Shown in pieces: positions 54,301 to 64,000 of a stretch of DNA of 64,000 bases. Under the pieces are notes generated by a model. The model was not told where the DNA came from. It made no database searches and saw only the letters and a program-made list of their open reading frames with translations. How positions within the stretch are numbered: position 1 is the stretch's first letter; each line of letters starts with the position of its first letter. The DNA comes from Cliona cf. orientalis (Eukaryota > Porifera > Demospongiae > Clionaida > Clionaidae): positions 4,774,001-4,838,000 of the forward strand of contig OZ005705.1 in the NCBI GenBank assembly GCA_963930775.1, written 5' to 3'. The translations under genes and the position numbers were made by a program.

Positions 54301-57300
54301 AACAAGTTATATGAATTATAGCGAAATTACACAAAAGTAGGTTAGATCTAGCCATATTAGCTTAGAGTACTATCTACATAATTTTTGAGGAAGACAAGGA
54401 GGTCATACTATCTTACTACAAGTATGAAGGTTATTTCCAATGAAACTGTAAGCATAGGATGGTGGCACAAAAGTATACAAACAAGGACAATAGCTAGTGA
54501 TGGTATAATACAAGATGTTTGGTATTGACGTACATAAAAATTTAATTCTACTGGTACATTACAAGTACCCAAATCTAGGTAACTTTTAGGATTTCTAACT
54601 TGAATGTCCAGCAAATTTTGTATCTATCAAGTCCAAACATCTTCTGGATTTGGGTATTGTAACGTACCAGTATTATATATTAATTTCTTTGTACATGTCT
54701 GGGCCATGCCTACTTGTAGAGTCTACCAACTCTCTAACACCACATTAAAGAGTATGAGGTATCCTTTGGTAGCTTTAGGTAGTTGAGACCATTGACACTT
54801 TTATGACTAGGGGAAAATATCTATCCAACTCTATGAGTCTTTAATAGAAATGTTCGAATTCCATTGCATAGCCTGTTTGTTGCACACGTGATGAGTCGTT
54901 AGGCATGATAAATGGTGGGGCTTCACGAGTGCCTCCCCCATAAACACTACACCTACTAGACTGCCACACACTGACCTCGTTAGTACAGCCATCTGTAAGT
55001 TTCTTACAGTCTTCTTCCTCTTCGTCACAAACAGCAGACTGGCTAGGCAGATCACCACAATGACTATACACACTAGGATCACTACAAATGGCACGAGAAT
55101 CCCAATCACTATCCCTAGTATCCGACTCTCAGGACTTGGCATCTCTGTGACAGCAGTTGGAATATCTATTGGGAAGAGAAGGGGAAAGGAATGGACAGAG
55201 AGAAGAAAGAGGAGAGAGAGAGAGAGGGAGAGAGAGGGAGAGGAGAAGGGGATTTGAATAAAGTGGTATCCTCCTAGCGTGATTATCACTACTCACTTGT
55301 GATTTCAATTCCTGCATCGATGCAGCACGGAGCAAGGCCTTGAAGGAGGGATCCATCAGTGCAATTGACAGGGCTCAAATCTGTAAAGCTTAACATAGTG
55401 ATGACACTTCTCCACTGAACTGGGCAAATAGACTGAACATAGTGACATGCATCCGGACACACTGCCAGAGGGAGGTGGAGTTGGCCATTTGCTCCACAAG
55501 GGGCAAAGTAGTAGTGACACAAAAGTCTGGATATCAGATCACCACACTGTTCATCATCAATCAAGGAGGGACGGATCCTTTGGTTCAGTAGAGTGGAGAC
55601 ATACAACTGATTCATAGCAGTGAAGATGTAATCAGTGGATTCATAAAACTGATCACAGAGGTCATTGTCAGATTGTCGATGATATTTCTGACAGGTGCCA
55701 ATGCTACAGGTACAGATATTATAATACATATCGTTCACAGATACTTTATTTCCTTTACCTTCCAGCAGTAAGGTTTACAGAGCTACTGCCGTCTACTGAG
55801 ACTGTCTTGTTAGTGTGCTCGCTTGTGCACTTTGTGCTAAAATCTTTCCGCAATAATTATTCAATAATCATACAACTCATTTTAGTATTGAGTGAAATAA
55901 TGTACCTTGAGTAACACCACATATGACTCCTGCTTCTCGATTACTCACTAACGGGCAATTTATCCTTTCATTCACTGGATACTGACAGTCAAAAATATTG
56001 GACTCATTTCCAGTACAGTTGACATTGTTGAGAGCAAAATGCACTCCAAATGTTCTACCAAATATTGACCCGGTAGTAGCCACACCCCCTGCAAGACACA
56101 GACTAATGATAAGAAGGATATGGATCAAATATGAACAGCTTCTACCTGTGTATCCCAGCTGCCTGCAGACTATAGAGGCATCAGAGTCATCCCAGTTATC
56201 ATGACAGACAAGGCCCCATTGTCCAGCCATACACACCTCTACTCGACCAATTTCATCAGACAGTTCTCCACCTTGCAATCTCACATCGGTGTCATTACAT
56301 TCTGATACTAAAGTTTTTAGCACATTTGATACAGAAAAATTAATTTGGAACCCATAATAACTAGAGCTCTCTCGAGCACAAAACCCTCGGCATGTTGCAT
56401 GACATTAGCTACATGCTTCAACAGTTGCATGCAGAAAAGGGGGTATAGCTAAAGGGCAGGGACTAGGGTGAGGCTACTATATATAATACAAGTATAAAAA
56501 CAATTGAATAAAATTGAAGAATGAAGTAGGGATGGCAGGATCAAAAAGTACACAAACAAGAGATAATCGTATCTACTATACATCCCTACGCTTGCTTTTC
56601 TCGACTATTGTGCACCTATTAATCATGGTTGATGAGTGCAGTATGTGGGAGACATTAATTTGTACAGGTTGTTTCCTAGTTGTCACGATGGTTCGGGTTT
56701 ATTAGTTTGATTCAATCGTATTATTACTGCACCCCTCAAAAAGCAAGCGTAGGGATGTATAGTAGATACGATTATCTCTTGTTTGTGTACTTTTTGATCC
56801 TGCCATCCCTACTTCATTCTTCAATTTTATTCAATTGTTTTTATACTTGTTTCTGTTCTTTTTTATTGCACTTAGTGTAATTTATCAATGGTTTGCTCAC
56901 AACTTCTGATTAAGTGGAAGATGGGAGGTGCGCAAAATCCTTTGCCACGCCCCTCATTAACGCGTTCATCATAACTGATAATAATTATAGGATGACAAAG
57001 AAGGCTGCTTTAGGCGGCCCAAGTAGTGATGATACTCTTCTGCTTATATTAGGGAGAAAATTAAGCTCTAAGTTTTACTGTTGGCAGCAGCTAGCTACCC
57101 GGTATATTTTTATGATCTGTACGTTTACCGCTGCTCGAGCCCGGTTGCGCCTTCGTATCACAGTGACAAATTATGTCCACATCTATGATCGATCCCGGCA
57201 CTGGATCCAGCGTAGCACTAGCGCTGCAAGCGCTAGCGAGTAGCTCGCTTATGCCTAGCGCCTTACCGCTCCTCGAGCCTTGAACCTTCATATCCATGAG

Positions 57301-60300
57301 CTCGAGCGGTCCAGCGATGTACGAGCTCGATCGTGCATCTGAGCTAGGCGCCTAGCGCCTAAGGCCACGCGCTGTCACATGACTTCACCATGGCAACATA
57401 TTCCGAGCATGCGCATTATATCACAAAAATGGCATATCTGACACACCCATTCGATAATGCGCCGTACACACCCACTATTACGTAACTGTTGAGATAAAGC
57501 CAAACTAGCGTGCCACTGCACTGCGCGCTACAAAATAGAGTTGATTTATATAAAAACTAAGGTGAGTGGTCCAGACAGTCTTGAGGTAGCCCTGGAAATG
57601 AGAAAGAAAGAAAGAAAGAAAGAAGAAAGATTGACAAATGTCCTATTTTTTGAACATCTGGTTCTGACGTGTACGATTGTTTTGATGAATGATCTTGGTC
57701 TTATTAGATGCATAATTTGCTGGAGATTCTGATTTTCACACTTAGAAATTTCACAAAATTACCTATTTTGAGATATTTGGGTATTTGTAATGTATTACAT
57801 ATATGGCATATCCGGGCCATCCCTACTTATAGAGTCTACCGACTCTATGATTAAGGACTGGGACGAGATAGCAGTGTTGTTTTACAGCAGCAACATCCCT
57901 GGTGTGTTGCATCGAACTCCACACTGTGGTGCCGACATCAATTCAACTTCCCTCACTGTAGCCTAACCTCCAATTCTTGGGGACTTAGCTAGCTACATCT
58001 TAAAGGACTACGATGCAAAGCCTTGGCGCAAGACTGAAGTACAGAGCAATATTGTATGTCCAATATTACGGTAATATTATTGCAACTAACTTGGTTCAAG
58101 CACTGTAATACCATGCATGCATACAAGCTTAGATAGCCAGAGAGTCAAAGGAATACACATGGCAATTGGTAGTTAAGCCTTAGAGTTGAAAAGAAGCCAC
58201 TATCATCCCACGATCGTCAAGAGCTCACCCGTGGACTGAGCGAGAAAGGCGGGGCAACCGTGCCTAAAGTGCATGCGCTGAGGGTTAATAGACGTACATA
58301 CTGTATATAGCGTACAACACACACGTTCTATTTATATGTTAAGTCATGCTATTGCTAGCTCAGGCAAAGCCAAGAAGCTTAGAATCGGCAAATGACGCCA
58401 AAATTGGCGAATAAAGCATTTTTGGAGAAATCCACACAAATCATGCCTTTGGAACGCCATAAGGAACCTTACAACACCACACTCTGGACTCGCAAATGAG
58501 GTATGTAGCAGTTAGCATGGTAACAGACAGACAGAGAGACAGACAGACACGCAGAACGACTACAGTAACCCTGGGGCGCATGCGCCGAGGGTTAATAATT
58601 GGATAGTGGCCACGTGCAATTTTGACCTATTAACCTACAAAAGGAGTACTAGGTAACCTTTACACTAATTATCAATAAAAACTATCCAATACTGCCTTAG
58701 GTCAATTCATATTGGCTGGTCCTATTTCTCTATCTCTAGCTCATGCATCCGACTATGGTGTCTGGTATTCCTCTGCTACATGTGATAAACTCATTCAAAT
58801 TACCATTTGGACATATGACTCCGGCACCAATGTTGAGACATTCACTGGCAACCACTCGAGGGCACTCATCGATGTTACCTTCACTGCCAACACAATTAAT
58901 CACTTCCTTTAGTACTGTGCCGCTTGCAATTACATCAGTAGCCAACACACTTCGATCTGCATGCAGTAAACTTCATGAATTAAATAATTTATTTGCATGC
59001 ATTAAACTTGCTTTCTACGTTGAATCCCAGCTGGCGACATATCACCCTAGCATCGTTATTGTCCCAGGAGTCATGGCACACCATAATCCATTGACCTCCA
59101 CTGCAGTATTCAACTCGACCTTCATTCTCCATGTCTCCAGGAAGTTGAACCAACCTCACATCAGTATGATTGCATTCTATGAAGGAAGATACAATGCATT
59201 TTGTTTTGTAGTTGATTGATGATTCTTTTACCTCTATCACGGACACAAAATGCTCCAGCATCATCTGAGTGGCTACAATACTCCACAACAGGTAGACGAT
59301 CACATTGACCAAGACTAGGATCAGTAACTCGACATCCCAAACCATCCAGGACAATTGGAGTCTGGATATCTTTGACTTGTGGTACTTCATCAAGAACTGT
59401 GGGATCTTTGAAGAGAACAGCATTCTTATTTTTAATTTAATACGCACGTTGAAATATACTAATCACCATATAATGGATCTGTATTCAATCCAAGTTGTTG
59501 ACATACAACAACAACATCAGCAATACTCCACCTGAAGTTACACACAGTTCCCCATCGTCCACCAACACAGTACTCCACCCGGCCTGCAGTGGCATTGTAG
59601 TTGTCTCCATCCACCAGCCTCACAGAACCATCTATGCAGTCTAATGATGTAATTATTAATAGGTGCATGATGAATTAATTTGTCTGTTCTACCTTGGGAC
59701 TGCTGACAAATTATTCCAATATCTTGTTGATGATCACAGTCATGTACTCCAATGCCACCATGAGTGCAATTTAACAGACTTGATTCGTTACCAAGGCATC
59801 GGACATCATCAAGGTGAATGGGTGTGAATGAACTTCCTCCTCCAAAGAACACACCAGCTATTATCTCCGGTAACACTAATAGTGCATATACACAGAATAA
59901 TCACCATTATAGTTACATTGTCAATACATCATGGCTCTTATAATAATAGTCTTGCTGGTCAGACTCTCTTATCCTTTTCCATGACAGGAGAGGGAGTGGC
60001 AGGGAACTGTGGCCAGAGTATTGTGACGGCAGCTTCAGAGTGTGTGGCGCAGCTTCCAGACTCTCTTCCCCTTCTTGGAAGTGAAGGGGGGATATATGAG
60101 TCTGGCTAGCAAACTACCTAATTTTATTTATAATGCTATTCAAAGTACTCACTACTTTCTGAGAATCCTAGTTGCTTGCACACCACTTCTGCAGCATGTC
60201 TATCAAATATATCATCAACCCCATCATTACATACAGTGCCCCAATAATCATTGACACAAATTTCCAGCCGGCCCTCAGTCATATCGACACTGCCAACCAG

Positions 60301-60489
60301 TCTCACATCTCCTGTGTTTCTACACATTTCTGCATAGATAATGAACAAGCTGAATACTTCATATGTAGCTAGCTCTTAAGCTTATTTTAATTTTATTGAT
60401 ATTATCCCGTTACCTTGAGACAATGCACTGGTGATGATTTGAGCCAGCAGCAGTGCAAAGAAATAATAAAAACCAGTGGTAGACACCAT
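48344..60489 (-). CDS. Receptor tyrosine kinase C: four SRCR, Frizzled-like CRD, TM, kinase
   Basis: A paralogue of receptor B with the same twenty-exon plan, summing to 1207 residues. Exons: 60414-60489, 60153-60329, 59693-59875, 59467-59640, 59232-59405, 59012-59176, 58804-58956, 56146-56307, 55906-56088, 55759-55843, 55297-55703, 54976-55165, 54139-54278, 53114-53263, 52959-53051, 52685-52902, 51744-51856, 51515-51683, 50998-51140 and 48344-48812. A signal peptide ([14 protein letters not shown]) precedes four SRCR domains, the Frizzled-like exon ([23 protein letters not shown]), the span [25 protein letters not shown] and an intact kinase ([35 protein letters not shown]). The tail has YLDINFNPF, Ser-Pro repeats and the end [13 protein letters not shown]. 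The intron after 59012 uses a GC donor (GCAAGT). A 2.5-kb intron (56308-58803) is packed with insertions. Confidence 0.87.
48886..49090. mobile_element. MITE-like element, CCCCGC family, reverse copy
   Basis: TTTACCCCACACGCACATAT at the left and GTGCGGGGTATGTGCTCTAC at the right form inverted ends. It reads in the opposite direction to 34093-34487. It lies in receptor C's last intron. A truncated start of the same family is at about 49411-49450. Confidence 0.65.
50037..50226. mobile_element. MITE-like element with ACCGTATAGC ends
   Basis: The left end TACCGTATAGCACTTAAATT and the right end GAATTAAGGCGCTATACGGTA are inverted repeats. The interior has repeated TTTTCGC and GCGAAAAT blocks. It lies in an intron of receptor C. 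Confidence 0.7.
50584..50883. mobile_element. MITE-like element with TACCGTATTTCCTCGAAATC ends
   Basis: The left end TACCGTATTTCCTCGAAATC and the right end GATTTCGAGGAAATACGGTA are perfect 20-bp inverted repeats. Several CTCGAAATCTCGCCGC subrepeats follow inside. Intron of receptor C. Confidence 0.85.
53348..53761. mobile_element. MITE-like element, CCCCGC family copy 3
   Basis: CTAGAGCTCTATAGAGCACA at the left and GCGCATGCGCGCGGGGTAAT at the right. The interior matches 34093-34487 over most of its length (for example TATTATGCTAAAAGAGTGGG). Intron of receptor C. Confidence 0.8.
54520..54690. mobile_element. Fold-back element with GTACATTACAAGTACCCAAA arm
   Basis: The block CTGGTACATTACAAGTACCC followed by AAATC is matched in reverse by GATTTGGGTATTGTAACGTACCAG. 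The adjoining CATGCCTACTTGTAGAGTCTACC block recurs, diverged, near 57820-57850. Intron of receptor C. Confidence 0.55.
56362..56476. mobile_element. Left part of a split CTCGAGCAC-family element
   Basis: It matches the first roughly 115 bp of 3379-4177 (CTCTCGAGCACA, GCTACATGCTTCAACA, AGAAAAGGGGG). The right part is at 57855-58596, with about 1.4 kb of other sequence between them. Confidence 0.7.
56488..56850. mobile_element. Fold-back element with perfect 112-bp arms
   Basis: 56488-56599 and 56739-56850 are exact reverse complements over 112 bp, around a 139-bp loop. The complete identity of the arms points to a very recent insertion or to gene conversion between the arms. There is no ORF of note. 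It lies inside the split element above. Confidence 0.9.
57120..57372. other. Palindrome-dense GC-rich patch
   Basis: GC-rich compared with its AT-rich surroundings and crowded with short palindromes (GCTAGCG, AGCGCT, GAGCTC, CTCGAG, GGCGCC-like). It is intronic in receptor C and I see no coding logic. Confidence 0.5.
57855..58596. mobile_element. Right part of a split CTCGAGCAC-family element
   Basis: It matches 3525-4177 through shared blocks (CATCGAACTCCACACTGTGG-like, CCTAACCTCCAATTCTTGGG) and ends CGCATGCGCCGAGGGTTAAT. Confidence 0.75.
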
Positions 60490-62826
60490 GATACAGTAGT
60501 AATACGTGTGGCCTCTCAACATAAGTTAGGTAGAGTAGCTAATGATCGCTCTAGTCATCTGCACTGAGTCTGAGAGTGAAGGCTGAAGCTTGTGGTGGCT
60601 TTATTTTAACTCGATTCTCCACCGGCAGATCGTAAAACAGGAAGCAAAATGCTCTCACCCTGATGAATAATGAATACAGGACTAGGACCCGTGTCGCTCG
60701 TGCAATTCGCAACATACAGTGCAGTGCGCGCCAATCAGATGCACGGATCAAGTCACATGACTACGCGGACACGAACGGAATGCATGTGACACACACATAC
60801 CTAGTACCGAACCCGAACTCCCCTTTGGGGTCTAAAGCCCTTGCTAGTATATACCTCAAGTCAAGCCTCATGGATACATCAGGACATTGAACAAACCCAT
60901 TTCCGCTGATCTGGTGGTCTTACATGGCTTCTGTGTGGGTGACTGGACAATGCTAATGAAGTGACCTTATACAAACAGCTGGCTATACAGTTCTCCCTGT
61001 GCATGCTATTGATAGCCAATGGCACATAACCTACATGCATGCTACAATAATAGGCTCATGCATGAGCCACAATAACTATGCATCATGACTCATCGACGGG
61101 TGTCATGTCAGAATGACCCGGGAGTCCCCATTTCAGGTCCCATATTTATATGCAATTGGGGACCTGGGTCCCTTGGTGTTAAGGACCAAGGATCCCTAGA
61201 ATCATATGAATAATATTATTATGGTCATGAAATTTTAATAGGCCCCTCCAATAACTATTGCATTTTTGACATCCATTGTTATGCATGCAATGTACACTAG
61301 GTACATCAACGACCCTAACATCAGCATGCGATAGAGTCTGGTCACGAGACTACATTGGGATTTTACGCTTTCAAATTAAATTGCCTCATTATCACATGCA
61401 AATGAATCAATGACCCTTAATATTGTGATGAAGAGTCTGGGCACGAGACTTACTGGTACTACATACACATTGGGACTTAGGTGCTAAATTTTTCAACCAC
61501 ACCACCAGTCATGCTTGCTGACTAGTGTAATAATAATTATGTGTATTTGGATAGGGTAATTCTGATGATGCATTTGTGAAACTCTGTGTGTGCACTGCAT
61601 GATAAATTAGCTGATTCCTCTTGTGAAATAGACTCCCATTTCTTACCAGTAAAGCAGATAATGGCATTATGTCACGATGACATTAACCAGTGTCACATGA
61701 TCTTCAGCTTGCAGAGGGCAAGCTCAACTTACTCAGTTGCTTACACTTAGTTTTTCACACCTTATGTCACTTTATATACAATATCTTATTTACTTGGATT
61801 CTTACCTTTTGGTCAAATTGTACCGAAAAACCACATCGAGTTTAAAACCATGCAACAGTGTGGTGTGGAGGAAGTTCCTATCGCCTTATTATGACACTAG
61901 CCACTATGAACTTCCATATTATTATTATTATGCTGTCATCCACTGGGATGCTACAATAATGCATGCCTAATTAATTGATGGCTTACCCCCATGTATGAAG
62001 TGGGACATGTACAGGACGTTTGATGAGGAGCTTCATGGTATCCTATTTCCTTATAGAATCCAAATCACTACACTCTCTATGCATGACCTAATTTGTTGAT
62101 TACAATAATTATGTTAAAGGAAATAGGGTCAAATACTCCCCAGCATGTACATGATTTAATAATACCACGATTCAAACTATGGTGCTCCTGAAAGCTTACC
62201 ACATCCCTGGTAGCTCCATTGTATAATATGGTAAAGGGTCACTATGTATGTAAGTAGTATAATAATATAATTATGCAATATTATGCTATGTAATCTTCAA
62301 AAAAATGCTTCAAAAATTAATGGCATAACTTCAATATGAATTGACGAGCTTTATAGTATTTACAGAATGGATTTCAATATTCACCCATGTCTGTGTCATG
62401 ATGCAGATAGAAGTATAAGTCAGGGTGTATATAAGGCTGCAAAATAGGCAAGTTTCAAGTTGGGAACTATGGGCAATAGTTTAGGAATTGAATAATCAAT
62501 AATAACTATTCTGGGCCAATACACAATATTTTTATGGTGTGTAAGCATGAATGATAGCATATACCAGCGTAATGGGGTGTGGCCCCTCTCCATCTTACAC
62601 CTGCAAAATGTGATAAGGACCATAATATTATTATGTTAACATGCTGCCAGCCATGGCAATAGTGAAGGGAATTAAATAATGTTTATTCCACTAGTGTGGG
62701 ATCTTAAATTCACACAGTGTTGTTATCATCATACATACAAATAGCATCAAAAACATTAAAAATTAGTAGTACTGATTTGTGATTGAAAAGCTCCACACAC
62801 GATATTATGTTATTATTATTATTGAG
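60490..62826. other. Spacer between receptors C and D
   Basis: It should contain the receptor C promoter near 60490-60900, where GC content is raised, and the 3' UTR of receptor D near 62700-62826. Between them I see no exon. An inverted pair of the type GAGTCTGGTCACGAGACT and GAGTCTGGGCACGAGACT occurs as two direct copies near 61334 and 61433. Confidence 0.5.
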
Positions 62827-64000
62827 TTATTTGACTGATAAAAGTCCACTTGTGACACTGCCATCCTCCGATGGACTCTCAATGCGAATCTCAATGCCAG
62901 AAGTTGTCGATAGTTGATCCTCCTTCAACTTTCTTATCTTGAGTAGAGGAGAAGCTCTAGGAGAGATGCGTGGAGAGGCTCTGGGAGATGGTCTGGGGGA
63001 TGCTTTGGGTGATGCTTTTGGGGTGCCCCTTGGTGATTTGGATTTCTTCTTGTCCTTTGCCTGTTTGCTGGAGTTGAGTTTTACCAGCAGTTCAGCACTA
63101 ATTAATACATCTTTTTCGTCGGTGGGAGAATCAAGAGTAGTGGCAGCAGGTGAGTCGGTGTTTGTGAGATCATGTGTTGATTTGAAGGGGTTAAAATTGA
63201 TATCAAGGTAACCGGCAATGCATTCTGTGTAGTTAGAGACGGTAGTGACGATCTCAGAGAAAGGTGGTCTCTCGGCGGGCAGCTTGGACCAACACTTCAT
63301 CATTAAAGAATACCTAAATGATACATTATGCATTGTGCAGTGTAGCAAATACCAAATTCAAATGTGATGCAAGTAAATAATATTATAATAATGATGATAC
63401 CACGTACACATCAGTGGGAAATATGATTCCACTACAATTATATGACCAGTAAACCACAATTAGTGGGATAGAAATCTAGTCTACAGGTCCTACACTTAGG
63501 GGTTGTGTCACAGCACACACACACCAATCGTATATTCTTTGGACTGCAAGTCCAAGGTACAGATACGCTTTATTAAGTTATACAGAACCAATTTATATGT
63601 GACCAGCTATGAGAAAAGGGACCATTTGAGAGTTTTTTTTTGTTCATAGTATGTGGCTTGTTGCATGTATGGAGTAATGTATTGTTCATGTAGCTGATCC
63701 GCTCTGCTTGTGCCTATACATGCATAGCTAGGCTGTAGCTACTCACTACCAGCTACATAATTTTATTGAAAGCAAGCTAATTGGGCATAAAAATTGAATA
63801 CTAGCTATCATCGTCCGCAAATGGTCCCTTTTCTCATAGCAGGTCACATATGCTCAATTAGTACCAGGTAGGTATACTGCCTCTGTATGAACAGCTTGAT
63901 CATACCTACCCACTCATAGTTATTAATTGTACTCACATTTCATCCGGGCAAGCTGCATTCAGTGGTTTATTCAATCTCTGTTCAGTGTCTAGCATCTGAG
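62827..64000 (-). CDS. Receptor tyrosine kinase D, 3' end only
   Basis: The last exon 62827-63313 and part of the previous one (63937 to beyond 64000) match receptors B and C. The partial exon differs from the same part of receptor C at about two of 65 bases by eye. The last exon gives YSLMMKCWSKLPAERPPFSE (end of the kinase), then YLDINFNPF, an acidic stretch and a Ser-Pro repeat (SPRGTPKASPKASPRPSPRA continuing). It ends IEIRIESPSEDGS plus a short tail. The ectodomain must lie to the right of the window. It makes the family at least three in tandem. Confidence 0.85.
63596..63851. mobile_element. MITE-like element with CAGCTATGAGAAAAGGGACC ends
   Basis: The left end ATGTGACCAGCTATGAGAAA and the right end TTTCTCATAGCAGGTCACAT are inverted repeats, continuing with AGGGACCAT/ATGGTCCCT inward. 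It lies in the last intron of receptor D. Single ends of the family occur at about 18598 and 18836. Confidence 0.8.

Noticed and set aside
56914..57243. 109-residue plus-strand ORF in a receptor C intron
   Set aside because: No recognisable domain; it lies within inserted repetitive DNA and a palindrome-rich patch.

Overview
This is eukaryotic genomic DNA, most likely from a sponge (probably a demosponge). The evidence is spliced genes with GT-AG introns mostly of 50 bp to 2 kb, AT-rich spacers full of short inverted-repeat elements, and receptor tyrosine kinases whose outer parts are SRCR domains. The species call is inference. I joined exons by hand and checked that phases and stop codons close; every multi-exon gene given a protein length below adds up to a whole number of codons. 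Layout: (1) 571-6453 (+) is the 3' part of an SLC10A7-type transporter. (2) 7472-17370 (+) is a VIT/VWA-domain gene whose two 5' exons are followed by three intact, interchangeable terminal exons and three decayed exon relics. (3) 19170-20689 (-) encodes a small secreted or anchored SRCR protein, and 21233-26290 (-) a receptor tyrosine kinase with two SRCR domains. Both carry an unrecognised Cys-rich segment after the SRCR. (4) 26467-30910 (+) is a cathepsin O-like protease, with a 14-nt microexon that carries the catalytic cysteine. (5) 31832-33703 (-) is ARFRP1 and 33826-38326 (+) is HPF1 with an added N-terminal PBZ zinc finger; the two start 122 bp apart, head to head. (6) 38903-45888, 48344-60489 and 62827->64000 (all -) are three tandem paralogues of one receptor family. 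The two complete members have the order signal peptide, four SRCR domains, Frizzled-like Cys-rich domain, membrane span, tyrosine kinase, tail. Functionally the window mixes housekeeping genes (transporter, Golgi GTPase, PARP cofactor, lysosomal protease) with surface-receptor genes that look recently amplified. In the receptor cluster the kinase exons are nearly identical between paralogues while the outer domains and the Ser-Pro-rich tails differ. In the VWA gene the exon ends are nearly identical while the middle linker differs. Both patterns keep a fixed core and vary one part. Introns and spacers hold at least ten families of MITE-like or fold-back elements, some nested inside one another. 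I found no rRNA, convincing tRNA, CRISPR array or prokaryotic gene, and no intact transposase or viral gene.
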